DNA of 64,000 bases, taken from the NCBI GenBank assembly GCA_002150815.3, contig NDFF03000381.1:1-64000 (forward strand). Direction: 5' to 3'. Positions 34,017 to 45,307 of this stretch are shown in pieces. Origin of the DNA: Grammothele lineata (lineage: Eukaryota > Basidiomycota > Agaricomycetes > Polyporales > Polyporaceae). Position numbers and translations under genes: made by a program. The stretch's first letter is position 1. Each line of letters starts with the position of its first letter. The notes beneath the pieces are model-generated. The model searched no databases. It worked only from the letters and a program-made list of their open reading frames with translations, and had not been told where the DNA came from.

Positions 34017-35193
34017 ATGCCCGTCCCTTACGAAGTCTCCCACCGCACCTCCGGCTCCCCGCGCACCCTTCGCCATATCTCTACCACCTCGCCCACGCCT
34101 AAATTCGAAGTTGAAAAGTCGCGGCGCCGCTCGCTGTCCCCCGTACCTGGCTCACCCCCTACGGCTTCGAAGATCATGTACTCCCCTCCACCCCTCACCT
34201 GGAGTTCCGCCGCTCAGGACGCGAAGGCGGGTATTTTCTACACCAAGGAGCCCTTCCCCTCATCGTCGTCGCACTTCCTCCCACCACCTTTCTCGCGCGA
34301 ACCGGTCGCCGTCGAGCCTGCCGAACGTGTGGAGGTCCTCGACGAGGTCGACGAGTACGCGGTCCGTGTGAAGGTGTTGCGCACGGGAATAGTTGGTCTC
34401 ATCCCGGCGTGGAACATCGAGGGCGCGCTCGAGAGGTTGACCAGAATCAACACCGCGTTCAACGAGGCGGTGAGTATATACTATTGGCCTTTCCTTTAGC
34501 AACATTTACTCATCGCGCTATCTCTAGGCGACATGCCCTGTGGAGGCCCGCGCGCTGCGCCGCCGTGATAGCGAGTCGTCCGCGACCACTGCTTCGGATG
34601 ATGGGAACAACTCACCCACGGACACTTCCCTTACGCACGTGCACGCGCGCTGCATCCCATTCGCCACGCGCGTCCGCTACCCCGACTACTACGGCCTCTC
34701 GAGCCCCTTCAGCGACTGCGATTCAGACTCGGACTCGGAGCCGCCGTCTCCCCCGCTCGAGGTTGAGCGCGGTCGTTCGCCCTTCGTCTCGCGGCCTGCG
34801 ATCTACGAGGCGCCGTCGTCCACGATGGAAAAGGGCGGTATCACTGCGTCGACTGCGGCGGAGCGTCCTGGGTCTGGGTCCCGCAAGTCCGTGAACTTTG
34901 CGGGTGCCGAGCGGCCGCACGTCATTTTCCGCTACCCCTCTGAGGACCTAGTGCTTGCGGAGAAGCCCGCGCCCGTTAGTGATGAAGACCCCTTCGGTGC
35001 TGATGACGAGGAGGTCGACGACGACGACGAGTGGTGGTGGCATGGCTGGGAGGAGCCGGCTGAGGAGCCGGTGGAGGAGTCGGCTCCAAGCGTTGAGGAC
35101 GAAGGCGGGGTACGCGAAGAAGTGAAGCTCATCTCCGCGACCTTCGACGTCCACGATACCCTCGCCTTGGAGTCCGAAGAGGAGGAGCAATGA
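34017..35193 (+). CDS. SH3-like acidic protein of unknown function
   Basis: Two exons (34017-34469 and 34528-35193) join in phase 0 to about 372 residues. Residues 75-150 (AGIFYTKEPF, VEVLDEVDEYAVRVKVLRTG, then VGLIPAWNIEGALERL) look like an SH3-type beta-barrel ending in a short helix; the hydrophobic pattern and the Gly-Leu-Ile-Pro-x-W turn match SH3 domains. The middle is Ser/Asp-rich. RKSVNFAGAERPHVIFRYP resembles a PP1-docking (RVxF-like) motif and recurs in fungal polarity scaffolds, but this is only a resemblance. The C-terminus is very acidic (DDEEVDDDDEWWWHGWEE). I do not recognise an ortholog. Possibly a cortical or polarity adaptor. Confidence 0.65.
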
Positions 35194-36101
35194 CGCGCCG
35201 TTCGCCAGCCCTTCTCCTCGTCAAGTCATAGCTGTCGAGGGGAGTGTGGTAGTGGTGCTGATGAGGAGAGAGGATAAAAGTCGACCAGGAGGATTCTCCC
35301 CGTCACTATTATGAAGCATATATTAACGCATGGTACGATTCTCCCCGCTTTGGGCTCGCGACTTCCGGACACCGCATTGGACACCCTCATCCCCACCTGT
35401 ACTTGTGTTTCTGCCGATCATGACGACTCCCGTGTCTGCACTGTTGTACGCATATATACCATGTAACGTATTTATACCTTAATGAATGCTGAGTTTCTTG
35501 TTCTTACTGTGAAATGTGCCCGTCTGTTCTGATGATGGGGGCGCTTATCCCCGGCCGAAGGTTCCAGAACGCTGTATTTGGAACTTGGACTAGAAGGTGC
35601 GGTATCTCAGCTGATGGAGCTACTACAGCGTTGGCGGCATGTTTTGAGGCTGAAGTAGGTTGAGCCTCGATGACATCATTGAAAGTACTCACGTTTTTCG
35701 GTGCCTCTGATGCGAGTCGCACCGGCAGGACCGCCAGGTTGACCCACATGGCCCCGGGGCCGGTGAGTCCGTGAAACTCGGAGCATAAGAGAAAGCACTG
35801 TATCGTGGCTCTCGTCTCGCCGTAGGACCAGTGGGAGTGCCGGGTCGGGACAGGTCGGGATGCGGCATGCCAGCTATGCTCGGCACTCTCATTCATTTCG
35901 GCTCCACGCCGACGCGGGAACTTGCGAGCGGATCGGCTGGTGAGTCCGACGTACCAGCGTCTCTCATCTTATTCTCTTTCTAAACCCTAGATGCAATCGA
36001 CGCTATCCGTACCCGACCGTTATAAGAGATCGACATGGCCCTATAACCCACCACATTCTGACTCGTACTACACCGAAAATTCAATCGAATCTAGGCGAAT
36101 A
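35194..36101. other. Intergenic, one doubtful small ORF
   Basis: The 3' flank of the SH3-like gene and the 3' flank of the first terpene cyclase. A 130-codon ATG-started frame at 35504-35896 on the minus strand has no recognisable features and is not called as a gene. Confidence 0.35.
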
Positions 36102-37354
36102 TCACCAGACTCCGAGCTCGTTCAGCCTGTAGCGTTTGGTTCTCACATGAAACTCCAGGTAACCCTGTACCATAACCAGCTGTGAGCGTCCACAGAATAA
36201 CTGAGTGAAGAGATTCGCGTCACCTGCTTGAGCTCTTGCCAAATAGAATCGAGCTCGGGATCTTTGGCAGTCATAGAATCTATCTGATACCCGCTTTCGA
36301 GCGCGTCCTCTATGGTCTTGCGCAGGCTTTCCCCAGGGGCGAGAAGCTCTGCGGACGCACGTATGGAGATGTAGTTCTTTGTCTCTCCGGAAAGTTCTTC
36401 CTTGTAAAACGACAAGCTAAACAGGCCGTTAGGTACTACAGACTTTGCGTTGGGAAGGGGAGGACGTACATATCGCTGTTGTGAACAGTACCCACACGAT
36501 TAAAGGCCTCAAGATGAGTTCCTAAAAACAAACAATGTTGAACAAGAGTCTGCGTACTTCGCGGCCCCAATCCAGTGCTCCAGGTAACTGTAAAACCGTT
36601 CAGTGATTACTAGGCCCTATAAACGGGTTGTAGACTCACGGGAGTATTTGCAGATACGTCTCCGGCGTTTGCCGCCAGCCTTTCATGAACATGAAATGCG
36701 CGTACGACGCGCAAAACCCCGTCCGTAGGCGCAGATATTCCGGCCAGCGCGTCGCCCGAGGTACGATCACCATCTTCTGCGTCGTGTACTCGATCCCCAA
36801 CGCCGCCATCGCGTCGATGGTGCACGTGACGATCGCGTCCGCACTGACTGTACCGTAGAAGGTGTACGCATCGCGGAGCAGCGCTGCGAGCCTGTCGAGA
36901 GCGGGCAGGGGCTGAGCCTCGCCCCGGACGAAGCGGTAGCCGAACTCCTGTACCGCGGCGGCCGTCACTTCGTTCACGACGTCGTCGACGTGCACGCTGC
37001 ACGCCGTGTAGAGCGCGATGTAACGGCGGTGCGCGGCGGTGGTGAAGCTGTACATCTTTTCGGCAATAGAGCAGCTCGTATCGGCGAGCATCTCGGCGGC
37101 CTTGTGGTTGTCGTAGGCGTTCCAGAGCTCGATTTCGTGGACGATGTCAGCGCGAAGGGCGGTGTCCTCCGGGGTATGCTGGGTCTTCCATCCGGTGAGC
37201 TTTATGAAGCTGAGAGACATCTCCTGGATGAAAGTCATTGAGTCCGTTGCATCGGATTGCTGTGGAATTGTCAGAACGTATATCCTACATGCGTTCATGC
37301 ACATACACCAGAATGAAGGTCCATCTTGTATGTATGTGGGACTACGCTAGTCAT
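36102..37354 (-). CDS. Trichodiene-synthase-like sesquiterpene cyclase (copy a)
   Basis: Six exons on the minus strand: 37307-37354, the main exon to the splice in QILP, a YLEHWIGAA exon, a 6-nt microexon (36470-36475), the LSFYKEEL exon and GYLEFHVRTKRYRLNELG to TGA at 36102. The class I terpene cyclase metal motifs are present: DDVVN in SVHVDDVVNE, and the NSE triad NDILSFYKE. Its Asn-Asp comes only from the microexon. The C-terminal Arg-Tyr pair (KRYRL) typical of trichodiene synthases is kept. Expected reaction: ionisation and cyclisation of farnesyl diphosphate in the cytosol; product unknown. TATATAAA lies at 37413-37420. It is oriented opposite to the other four copies. Confidence 0.88.
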
Positions 37355-39101
37355 GGCGAGTGAGTGGTGTCTGAGCCGGTGGTGTTGCAGGAAGGCTTGA
37401 TGAGCTGTGAATTTATATAATCTGGCTCTTATACTGCAGTAAGAGCCGGCGGTACTTACGCCAGCCATGTGGTTGCGCTGCAGACAGGTGGGCACCTGGT
37501 GCATATCGTGAGTTGCTCTTCGCTACCTGAACCGAAATAGAAAGAATAGAATCTGCTACGGGGATAAATGCTGTCAAGTCCGCAACGCTTCCCATTCCGG
37601 CCAGCGAACGATGAAGCCCTGGCGTATGCCACCGAGACTCGTACTATGCGGGGAATGAGAAGATCGGGACTTGTGTTGTTTCACAACGTCTTTATCTAAG
37701 ACCGGACGTGGCTACTTACGCTTTGCTAACGCACATCCGTAAACTTGACGATGTGCAAAGGAACATATGCCACCGGGATCAATCGGTCACGAGCGGACCT
37801 CGACGGGTGATGCTGTCGACACTTCATGGCTCCATCGAGTACCATGGACTTCAAGTGTATATTTCGCGGTGGCCGAATGGTTCTGCACGAGAATAGGGGT
37901 GTGGTGTCTGGCGTCTGGAGCAAAGAATTCCGTGACGCAGATTCCAGTCGAAGACCTTCGAGTTACGAGTTGAGGTGGCAACTCCCCTCAATCGCCGGTC
38001 TTGCACTAAACGATGTCGAAAGGTAACCAGCTCGGACCATAATATTAACTACCGGCCTCTCCTCGCCGACGGTCTCGAGGGATATGTTGCCGGTGTCTAT
38101 GTGGTTGTGGCAGGCGGTTTACGGGGCGGAGAAGTTACGACGCGTGGGGCTCGTGATGGTTTCCGAAGAACTTCTTCGTTGATGTTCCATAACTCGGCTT
38201 TCAAACGTTTTGAGCGATTGCGGCGTGACACTCTGGTTTGTCGTGCGGCACTTCACACTGCGGTATAGAGCTTCTGTGACTGCGGCCCTGGCCCTCGGAT
38301 CTTGGTCTTCACAATTCCAGAGGTGTAAGGAGAATGTCTGTCACGGGAGTGCACAGACAACGAAACTGACCGGACCTGCCCACCAAGGGCATCTTCTTGA
38401 AACTTGAGCGTTGTAGAACCCGGGACACGCGGCTGGCATCGTCGCGCAGCGTCTGGTCAGGATAGTGACGATGTACGTCATCAGCCAAGGAGGACTTCTG
38501 GGCTGTACCTGAAAGGAGGCTGAGAAGTCGACGATAAATTACTGAAAACGGACATATAGAACACGAGGTTTTGAGGAACGCACCCGAGAGCGTGGATAGC
38601 AACTTGGCAAAGCGAGAGAATAGTCATGACGGTCTAGGAAGAAATTCAAGTTCAATTGAGCTGGACTAATAGAAAGTAAGACAAAAGGTACGCTTAAGGA
38701 TCAGCGAGTGTACAAGCCCACAGGAGAAAATGTCGCTCCCCTGATAATGTGAGTACTACACATGTGGCCTTGATGTGGCTGCACGCCGGTGTTTGCGCTC
38801 AGGTTATGCGACACTCTCTGAGACTCCGGATCCGGAGGTCTTCGTCCGCGCTTGTGAGGACCGCGTCTAGGCGCCCCCGCGCTGCCTGCCCTCATGCTTG
38901 CTTGCCGTAAACATGTGTACGTCATCCGAACAGAGCGCATGACGTCGGTCCTATCCACCGACACGCTCTCCGTCCTCCTCCGCACCACAGGCGCGATGCC
39001 CTCACCAATGATAGACTCCCTGCCCGCGGCCCTACTTATAGACTCTTGGGTCGTCCCCGCTGTGCTGCATTAGTTGATCCCTTCATACCACTCCTACTTT
39101 C
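37355..39101. other. Intergenic between cyclase a and the phosphate carrier
   Basis: About 1.75 kb. It contains the TATA box of cyclase a (37413-37420) and the promoter of the phosphate carrier. No other gene, RNA or repeat is recognised; open frames are short and lack domain features. Confidence 0.4.
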
Positions 39102-40587
39102 ATGGCTACCTCAGATGCGAAGCCCGCGGCTAAGGCGCCTTTCGTCGTCCCTCAGTTTACAGCGCGCGATTACTCGTCGTTCTTCCTGGCAGGTGCGTTA
39201 TCGCGGTCCGGCCTGGGTATGGAGATGCTAACTTGAGATGCAGGTGCATTGTGTGCAACGTAAGGCATACCCACCAACGTTTCTCCGGCATGAGACACCA
39301 GTTCTGACCTTCCTATCGTCTTGCACGCGTGTTCTCGTGGTCAGTGTGACCCATGGAGGAATGACGCGTACGTTTGCGTTTTTTGGACATCTGTTCTGCT
39401 AGCGCTGACCTAAGCTACCCGTGTACAGCCATAGATGTCGTAAAGACGCGCATACAAGTTGACCCCGAGATGGCACGTATGTCATTACTCTCTGGCGGGA
39501 GACGGATAGTTGCGCAGGAAGGACCTGCGGCGCTGCTCACTGGGTTCGGGCCGACGGCGGTGGGGTATCTAGTTCAGGTACGTCATTTGCTCGCGCGCGG
39601 TTCGAGTTCCCTGACAAAAGGCGCGGGACGCGGTTGTAGGGTGGAGCGAAGTTCGCAGGATACGAGTTCTGGAAGAAGCAGTTTGTCGATATCGCTGGGG
39701 ACCAGGAGACTGCCATTAAGTACCGCACGGCGATCTACCTCGGCGCGTCGAGCGTGGGCGAGTAAGTTGACCGTGTCTGATAGGAAAGATTATTGGAATA
39801 GAACTGATCACTTGGAGCGGCCCTTCAGATTTTTCGCCGATATTTTGCTCACCCCACTGGAAGCGACACGTATACGACTTGTCTCGCAGAGGGGCTATGC
39901 TACCGGCCTTACGACTGGATTTGCTCGTCTTGCGCGGGAGGAGGGCGTAGCCGGACTATACGCGGGGTTCCTCCCTATTCTCTGCAAGTACGTGCGGCGC
40001 TACCCCGCGTACCATGAACGGCAGACTAACCGCAACATATACAGGCAGATTCCATACGCAATCGGTCAATTTACGGTCAACGAATTCTGCCATGAGCTTG
40101 CGTTTCGCAATATGTCAGAAGAGACTAGGCGCAACTTGAGCAATACCTCCAAGTTGACTATCAGCCTTGGTAGTGGAATACTTGCTGGATTTGCAGCAGC
40201 AATATTCAGTCAGGTGTGTCCGTTTCCGAGACCCTCATGGAGGGTTCCCTGCTTGTCCTGACGTGAGCACATGTTGCACGTTACAGCCGGCAGACACCTT
40301 GCTTTCGCAAATTAACAAGGGTCACGGGCCCGGCGGTTCAATGCCACACCGACTGCGGGTGCTCGCTCAGCAGGCCGGCTTCCGCGGACTGTTCGCCGGC
40401 CTCGGTCCCAGGATGATCATGACTGCAGGCTTGGTGGCAGGCCAATTTTTGCTTTACGGGGGCATCAAGACCGGTGAGTGTCGGTTATCTCCCATGGTGG
40501 ACGTCCGCGACCTGCGGGAGGCTTACCATCATGCCCGTAGCGCTCGGCGCGCCGCCAGGGCTGGAGATCCACAAGGAGAACCCGTGA
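39102..40587 (+). CDS. Mitochondrial phosphate carrier (Mir1/Pic2 type)
   Basis: Several exons from ATG 39102 (MATSDAKPAAKAPF) to TGA at 40585-40587. Three tandem mitochondrial-carrier repeats are seen. Repeat 1 carries TPIDVVKTRIQVDP and LLTGFGPTAVGYLVQGGAKF. Repeat 2 carries ILLTPLEATRIRLVSQRGYA. Repeat 3 carries FSQPADTLLSQINKG and GLFAGLGPRMIMTAGLVAGQ. The P-x-[DE]-x-x-[KR] signatures are intact in repeat 1 and altered in repeats 2 and 3 (PLEATR, PADTLL), the pattern of phosphate carriers. It imports phosphate with protons across the inner membrane for ATP synthesis; Pic2-type members also move copper. It sits inside the terpene-cyclase locus, between copies a and b, with no obvious pathway link. 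Confidence 0.9.
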
Positions 40588-41248
40588 TCCAAATTGTCGA
40601 GGACGTTGCCTGTTTTGTTCTTTTTAATCGTTGACGTTAGAGAAGTGACGTTATTGTACAGCTTTGCAGATGGCTCAGTATGTGTGGCCTGATAAGGGTT
40701 CCATGCCTACAGTGACTTCTAGGGGCACACATCGATGGTCCGTTTCAGCCACCTGCTTCGTACAAGCCTTGCTGGACGCATCGACCTGCAGTGTCTGGAT
40801 GAATTTGGCGATCCTCTTTACTTCTTCAGGAATCCGAAGCATGTGCATGCCAAAGCTAATGCTGTACCTCCGGCCGGTGGGGGATTCGCATGGCGGTGCA
40901 ACGCCCCAAAGTGCTCCAGGATACGGTGCGACTGCTAAATGTATCTTGTCGCCCTGCCAGTGGGATTGGGGAGACTCGGAGAGCGGGATCGGTGGCCGCC
41001 TTCGATCGCAAAGGGGCCTATCGGACATTCCAACGAAGAGACATCCTGGAGTTACGGTGTTCGCCGGACATCCTGGGAGTGGGCACAGTCCTATTGTCGG
41101 GAATAGAGAGTCTGCAACGGTAATGGTCTCTCCAAGTTCAGTAGAACACCTAAAATATTCGTGGACAGACATAGTATAAAGGGAGGCGACTCCCAAAGGA
41201 CCAGCTCTCATCGTACTCCTCTGTCTTCCTTTACAACTCTAGCCCAGA
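40588..41248. promoter_or_regulatory. Upstream region of cyclase b, with TATA box
   Basis: No gene is supported. TATAAA at 41175-41180 lies about 70 nt before the start codon of cyclase b. Overlapping open frames on both strands (40664-41179 plus, 40675-41211 minus) look like chance frames. Confidence 0.5.
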
Positions 41249-42458
41249 ATGACTGTAGAGTAAGCTACTCGGCTGCGCTCGCCATCATCTTCACTCACCA
41301 CTGTGTTATCTAGATCGGACCCACACGCCGAGACTAAAACCATCATCCGCGACTTCCTCGACCGCAGCGCCTACAAGTCGCCTAAGGCCCCTGTAGACAT
41401 CGAACTACGTGCCACGCTCACCACCGAGCTCGCTGCGTGGCCTGAAGAGGTCTCGCCCCTGTTTCGCGCCAAGATCCTGGACGGCGCGTGCGTGTACGCG
41501 GAGACGACGTACGCGCACACCTCGCACGCCCACAAGCTGTTCATCGCACGCTACACCGCGTGCCTCATGTACGTCGACGACCTTGGCGCACGCCACTTGG
41601 ACGCCGTCATGCGCTTCACGGGTCGTTTCACGCGTGGGGAGTCCCAGCCGGACCCAGTGCTCGACGCCCTGGCGCAGCTGCTCCGCACGGAGACGTACGC
41701 GCTGTGGAACGCCTACGGAGCGGACGCGATCGTCGCGGGTACGCTCGACGCGGTCGCGGCAATGCACCTCGAGCACGCGACGCAAGATAAACTTATCATT
41801 CAACCGGACGCGACGCGCTTCCCGTACTACTTGCGTACGCGGGCGGGCATCGGCCCGCCGTATATCCACTTCGCGTTTATGGGCAGCTGGCGGGAAGCGC
41901 CGGATACGTACCTGCAGGTTCTCCCGTGAGTGGTTCGTAGCTGCACGTGCGGTGTATTTAACGCTCATCACTCCTTTTCCGTAGGTATATGGAACATTGG
42001 ACGCTCGGAACTAAGTACGTGTGCTTGTTTCTCCGAGCTGCTTTAGGGTAATTGCTGACCCAATGCCCTAGTGACATGTGCGCTCTGCAGATAAACTCCC
42101 CGCCTTCGAATAACCGCTCATCCGCATATCTTTTTTCTCTCACAGCCTGTCGTTCTATAAAGAAGAGCTCGCGGGAGAGACGAACAACTATGTTCACCTT
42201 CGAGCTTCCGCGGAGCGCTGCTCTGTGGAGGACGTCCTGCGCCAGCTCGTGGACGAGGTGACGGAGTCCGCGCGGCGCATGGAGGCCCTGACAGCTACCG
42301 ACGCCGGTCTCACGGAGCTCTGGACGCGATACTTCCAGGTAGGGCTGCCATATGACTTACAATTCTTTAAGCCCGACACTGATTGTTCCCAGGGCTATTT
42401 GGAGTTCTCTTTGAAGGCGAAGCGTTACCGCCTTGCGGAGCTTGGGTACGAGCCTTAG
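41249..42458 (+). CDS. Trichodiene-synthase-like sesquiterpene cyclase (copy b)
   Basis: A tiny first exon (ATG ACT GTA GA) joins ESDPHAETKTIIRDF; the main exon ends QVLP, then YMEHWTLGTN, a 6-nt microexon (42072-42077, TGACAT), the LSFYKEEL exon from 42146 and GYLEFSLKAKRYRLAELGYEP with TAG at 42458. The Asp motif is YVDDLGARH, lacking the fifth-position Asn or acidic residue of the other copies. The NSE motif NDILSFYKE is complete once the microexon is included. This is the most divergent copy: RWP becomes RFP and the N-terminus differs. All class I residues except the end of the first motif are intact, so activity on farnesyl diphosphate is likely; product unknown. Confidence 0.88.
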
Positions 42459-42838
42459 ACGCTCGATATCTCATATCCCTGTTCTCTCAAACTCAAGCCG
42501 TTGGGATGGTATGGAGGGAACAGGAGTAGACCAATGTGTCACTAAGTCTGTATCCATACTGCTTCCGATAATGCAACGTCCTTCTTCGCCCAGACTTCTC
42601 CACGGAGTCTTTGAGGCTTTGCAGCGAAGCGCGGGTCCGATCCCGTCCATTTTGTCGCCGAAGAACGCTGGTACTACTGGAATCCTAGACATACCGGATG
42701 TCGGTTGAACACACAGCAGGTGTGGGACCAACTTTAAGATGCTTCGCAGCCATATAGCCAATGAAGCCATCTAGATGCCACACGACTCTCCGTCACAGTT
42801 GGTCCAGGAATCAGAACGGCCGATCTACAAGCTTTGCA
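42459..42838. other. Intergenic between cyclases b and c
   Basis: About 380 nt with no gene seen. No clear TATA box precedes the broken cyclase c, in contrast to copies a, b, d and e. Confidence 0.35.
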
Positions 42839-44057
42839 ATGGCAGTGAGTGTTTTTCCATCTTCTTCTAGGGACGATAATAGTCCTGCACTGACTTCGAT
42901 TTTAGGACGAAGAATGTAGCAGAATGACAAAGATAAAAGGGATCATCGAGAACTTTCTGCATCACAGTAAATGGGAGCCACGCAACACGCCGGAGGACCG
43001 AGGCCTACGCTATGACATCACCGGGGAAGTCGTCCTATGGAATCTCTATACAGACCCTCACGCCGTCGAGCTCCTCGTCGATGGGAGCTGCTCTATCGCA
43101 GAGAAGATGTACAGCTTCACCAGCTCTGCACACCGCCGCTTCGTCGCGTTATACACCGCGTGCTTCATGCACATCGACGACACCGGTAACACCTCGCTCG
43201 ACGCTGTAGGGCAGTTCGGCGCCCGTCTCGTCCGCGGTGAGCCGCAGCTCTTAGCGCCGCTCCAGTCGCTAGCGGCGTTGCTACGAGAGGCGTACGAGCT
43301 ATGGCCGCCGTTAGGGGCTGATATGATCGTCGCCTCTACGGTGGAGGGCGTGCGGGCAATGCACATCGAGTTCACGATGCGCGATATGGTTCCTATTTCA
43401 CTGGCGACACGGTAGCCGGACTATCTCCGAGCGAAGACAGGGGTGTGTGCAGGGTATGCGTATTGCATGTTCATGAAGAGCAAGAGGGACGCATTGGAGT
43501 CGAACTTGAGCGTAATGCCGTGAGTAATATTCTCGAGGCGTACAGAAAGACACGCTGTAATTGAACTCAACGACTCAATAGATACGTGGAGCAATTTGTT
43601 GGTGCCACAAAGTACGTGCCAATCATCTGGGGAAGACTCGTCGGATTAGCGTGATGACAAAACCTGTTCTTAGCGACATGTTCGTATTCGAGGCCTCGCG
43701 CTTTCTGTGGCTGACGACGATTTCCTCCAACAGACTATCCTTCTATAAGGAAGAACTTGAAGGAGACACTGTGAACAGTTATGTTCATTTGAGGGCAGCA
43801 ACAGAGCTAGCGCCTCCAGTCGAGATCCTGGAGAGGCTGGTAAACGAGACCCTGGACACTATTCATGTCGTCAATGGAATATTTGCTGGAGATCAGGAAG
43901 TAGCGAGAATTTGGCAGGAATTTGTTCAGGTGATTTTACTAATTTACTGGGGCTCGCCTGCACTCACTCCGAGATCATTATTACTCTGTTCAACTAGGGT
44001 TACCTAGAGTTTCACATCAGAACGAAGCGCTACAAGCTCGAAGATCTCGGATTATAG
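42839..44057 (+). pseudogene. Trichodiene-synthase-like cyclase (copy c), nonsense-disrupted
   Basis: The exon layout matches the other copies. A 6-nt first exon (ATGGCA, 42839-42844) is followed by a 61-nt intron and DEECSRMTKIKG. A TAG at 43413-43415 interrupts the main exon exactly where copies a, d and e have the Trp of RWP (TGG to TAG would be a single change). Downstream the frame continues with homologous sequence (DYLRAKTG), the 6-nt microexon (43674-43679), LSFYKEELEGDT and the end YKLEDLGL, TAG at 44057. The Asp motif DDTGN precedes the stop; the NSE motif follows it. So the product would lack NSE and be inactive. With no other lesion seen, the loss is recent or the stop is a sequence error. 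Confidence 0.8.
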
Positions 44058-45307
44058 GGTGGACTGTGGAGTCGCAAGTTAACACTGACGTCGAGAGCGA
44101 ATCGGATGGGGATCAGCTTGAGATCCATTCAAAGTTATTAGCATCCGACATGTAGTACGATAGTGTTGCCATGGAACCTGAAGGTGAAAACGAGCACACC
44201 CGTCATGTTCGGATCGAAGGGCGTACCGGAATATCCCGAGCCTCGCCCTACGGGCGTCAAGTGCGGTAACTTCACTTCGGGCGGCTTCGGCGAGTGTCTT
44301 CTCTCCGCGGATGAAGGCGCCTACTGGGGCTTCCCTCGTCTTCGTGACACACGATTATGGCTCGTCGACCATGGACTTGATATGATACTAGACCTTCCCA
44401 GCGCCTCTCAGTGCCTCGTACATCGCCTCGGCCGCCGTGAGTGCTCGACCACCGCCGAAACGATCTCTTTGAAAGCCCGCTAGGATTCGCAGAGCTCACC
44501 CGATGTCGCAAACTTCACGCCGCCCGAGCGCACACACCATCGCCATTCAGCGATACAGTATCAATGCGGCCATCGATAGACTTGCTACCTCGACGGTTAC
44601 AATCTCAATTCTTAGTAAATAGTACCTAGTGAGTTGTCTGTTCACTACTGAGATAGCCTCTACCTTTGTGAATTACGTGTCTCGGTACCAAATCCTTTGA
44701 GAATTAGCATCAATGCGGACAGGACTCCGCCCGTTCTCGTGTCTCGACAGGTTACGGCATCTACTGTATCTCTGACGCTTTCGGGGAACCCTGCGGCATT
44801 GCCGATCCCGGGCCCGCTCAAAAGCAAATGCCGGTGGTACAAGCACAATGGTTTCATTACATGCTCATCGAGATGCGTCGCAGAACGCCTGACTTGCTAT
44901 GCTATCTTAACGAAGACAGCACTGTCTAACACACAAATTCCGCTAATGAATTTACGAGCAGCGATTAGGCTGTCGTTCGGATAGGGTATGACTAGCAACA
45001 AGTATGAAGTGAACATAGCGGCTTTTACTCGTCTTGTGAGCTGATAGTGGCGGTACCAAGCCTCGTCTTCTTTCCACCATCACATACTAACGCGTCGTAC
45101 AGCGCTAGGCGACGCATAGCAAAGCCCATCTTCGGCCTCGGAACCCGAAGATACCCCCTTGGCGCTTTCCTCCTTCATTACTGGTCAAATTTTACCAACG
45201 TGAAGTCGACATCCGGGCAGCATCGACGGGTATAAGAGTCAACTCGGGGTACCGCAACGTATCAAGCCTCTCCTACCTCATTCACTCACTCGCAATTGAA
45301 GCAAGTC
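44058..45307. other. Intergenic with a possible decayed gene fragment
   Basis: On the minus strand, about 44,250-44,500 reads as protein-like sequence in one frame (RALTAAEAMYEALRGAGKV, then AYHIKSMVDEP-like and TREAPVGAFIRGEKTLAEAA) broken by two stop codons. It may be a relic of a dead gene; the family is not recognised. A TATA-like GTATAAGAG at about 45230 precedes cyclase d. Confidence 0.35.

Noticed and set aside
35504..35896. 130-codon ATG-started ORF on the minus strand
   Set aside because: No recognisable domain, promoter or splice logic; kept only as part of the intergenic description.
40664..41211. Overlapping open frames upstream of cyclase b
   Set aside because: They occur on both strands over the same DNA and cover the cyclase promoter and its TATA box.
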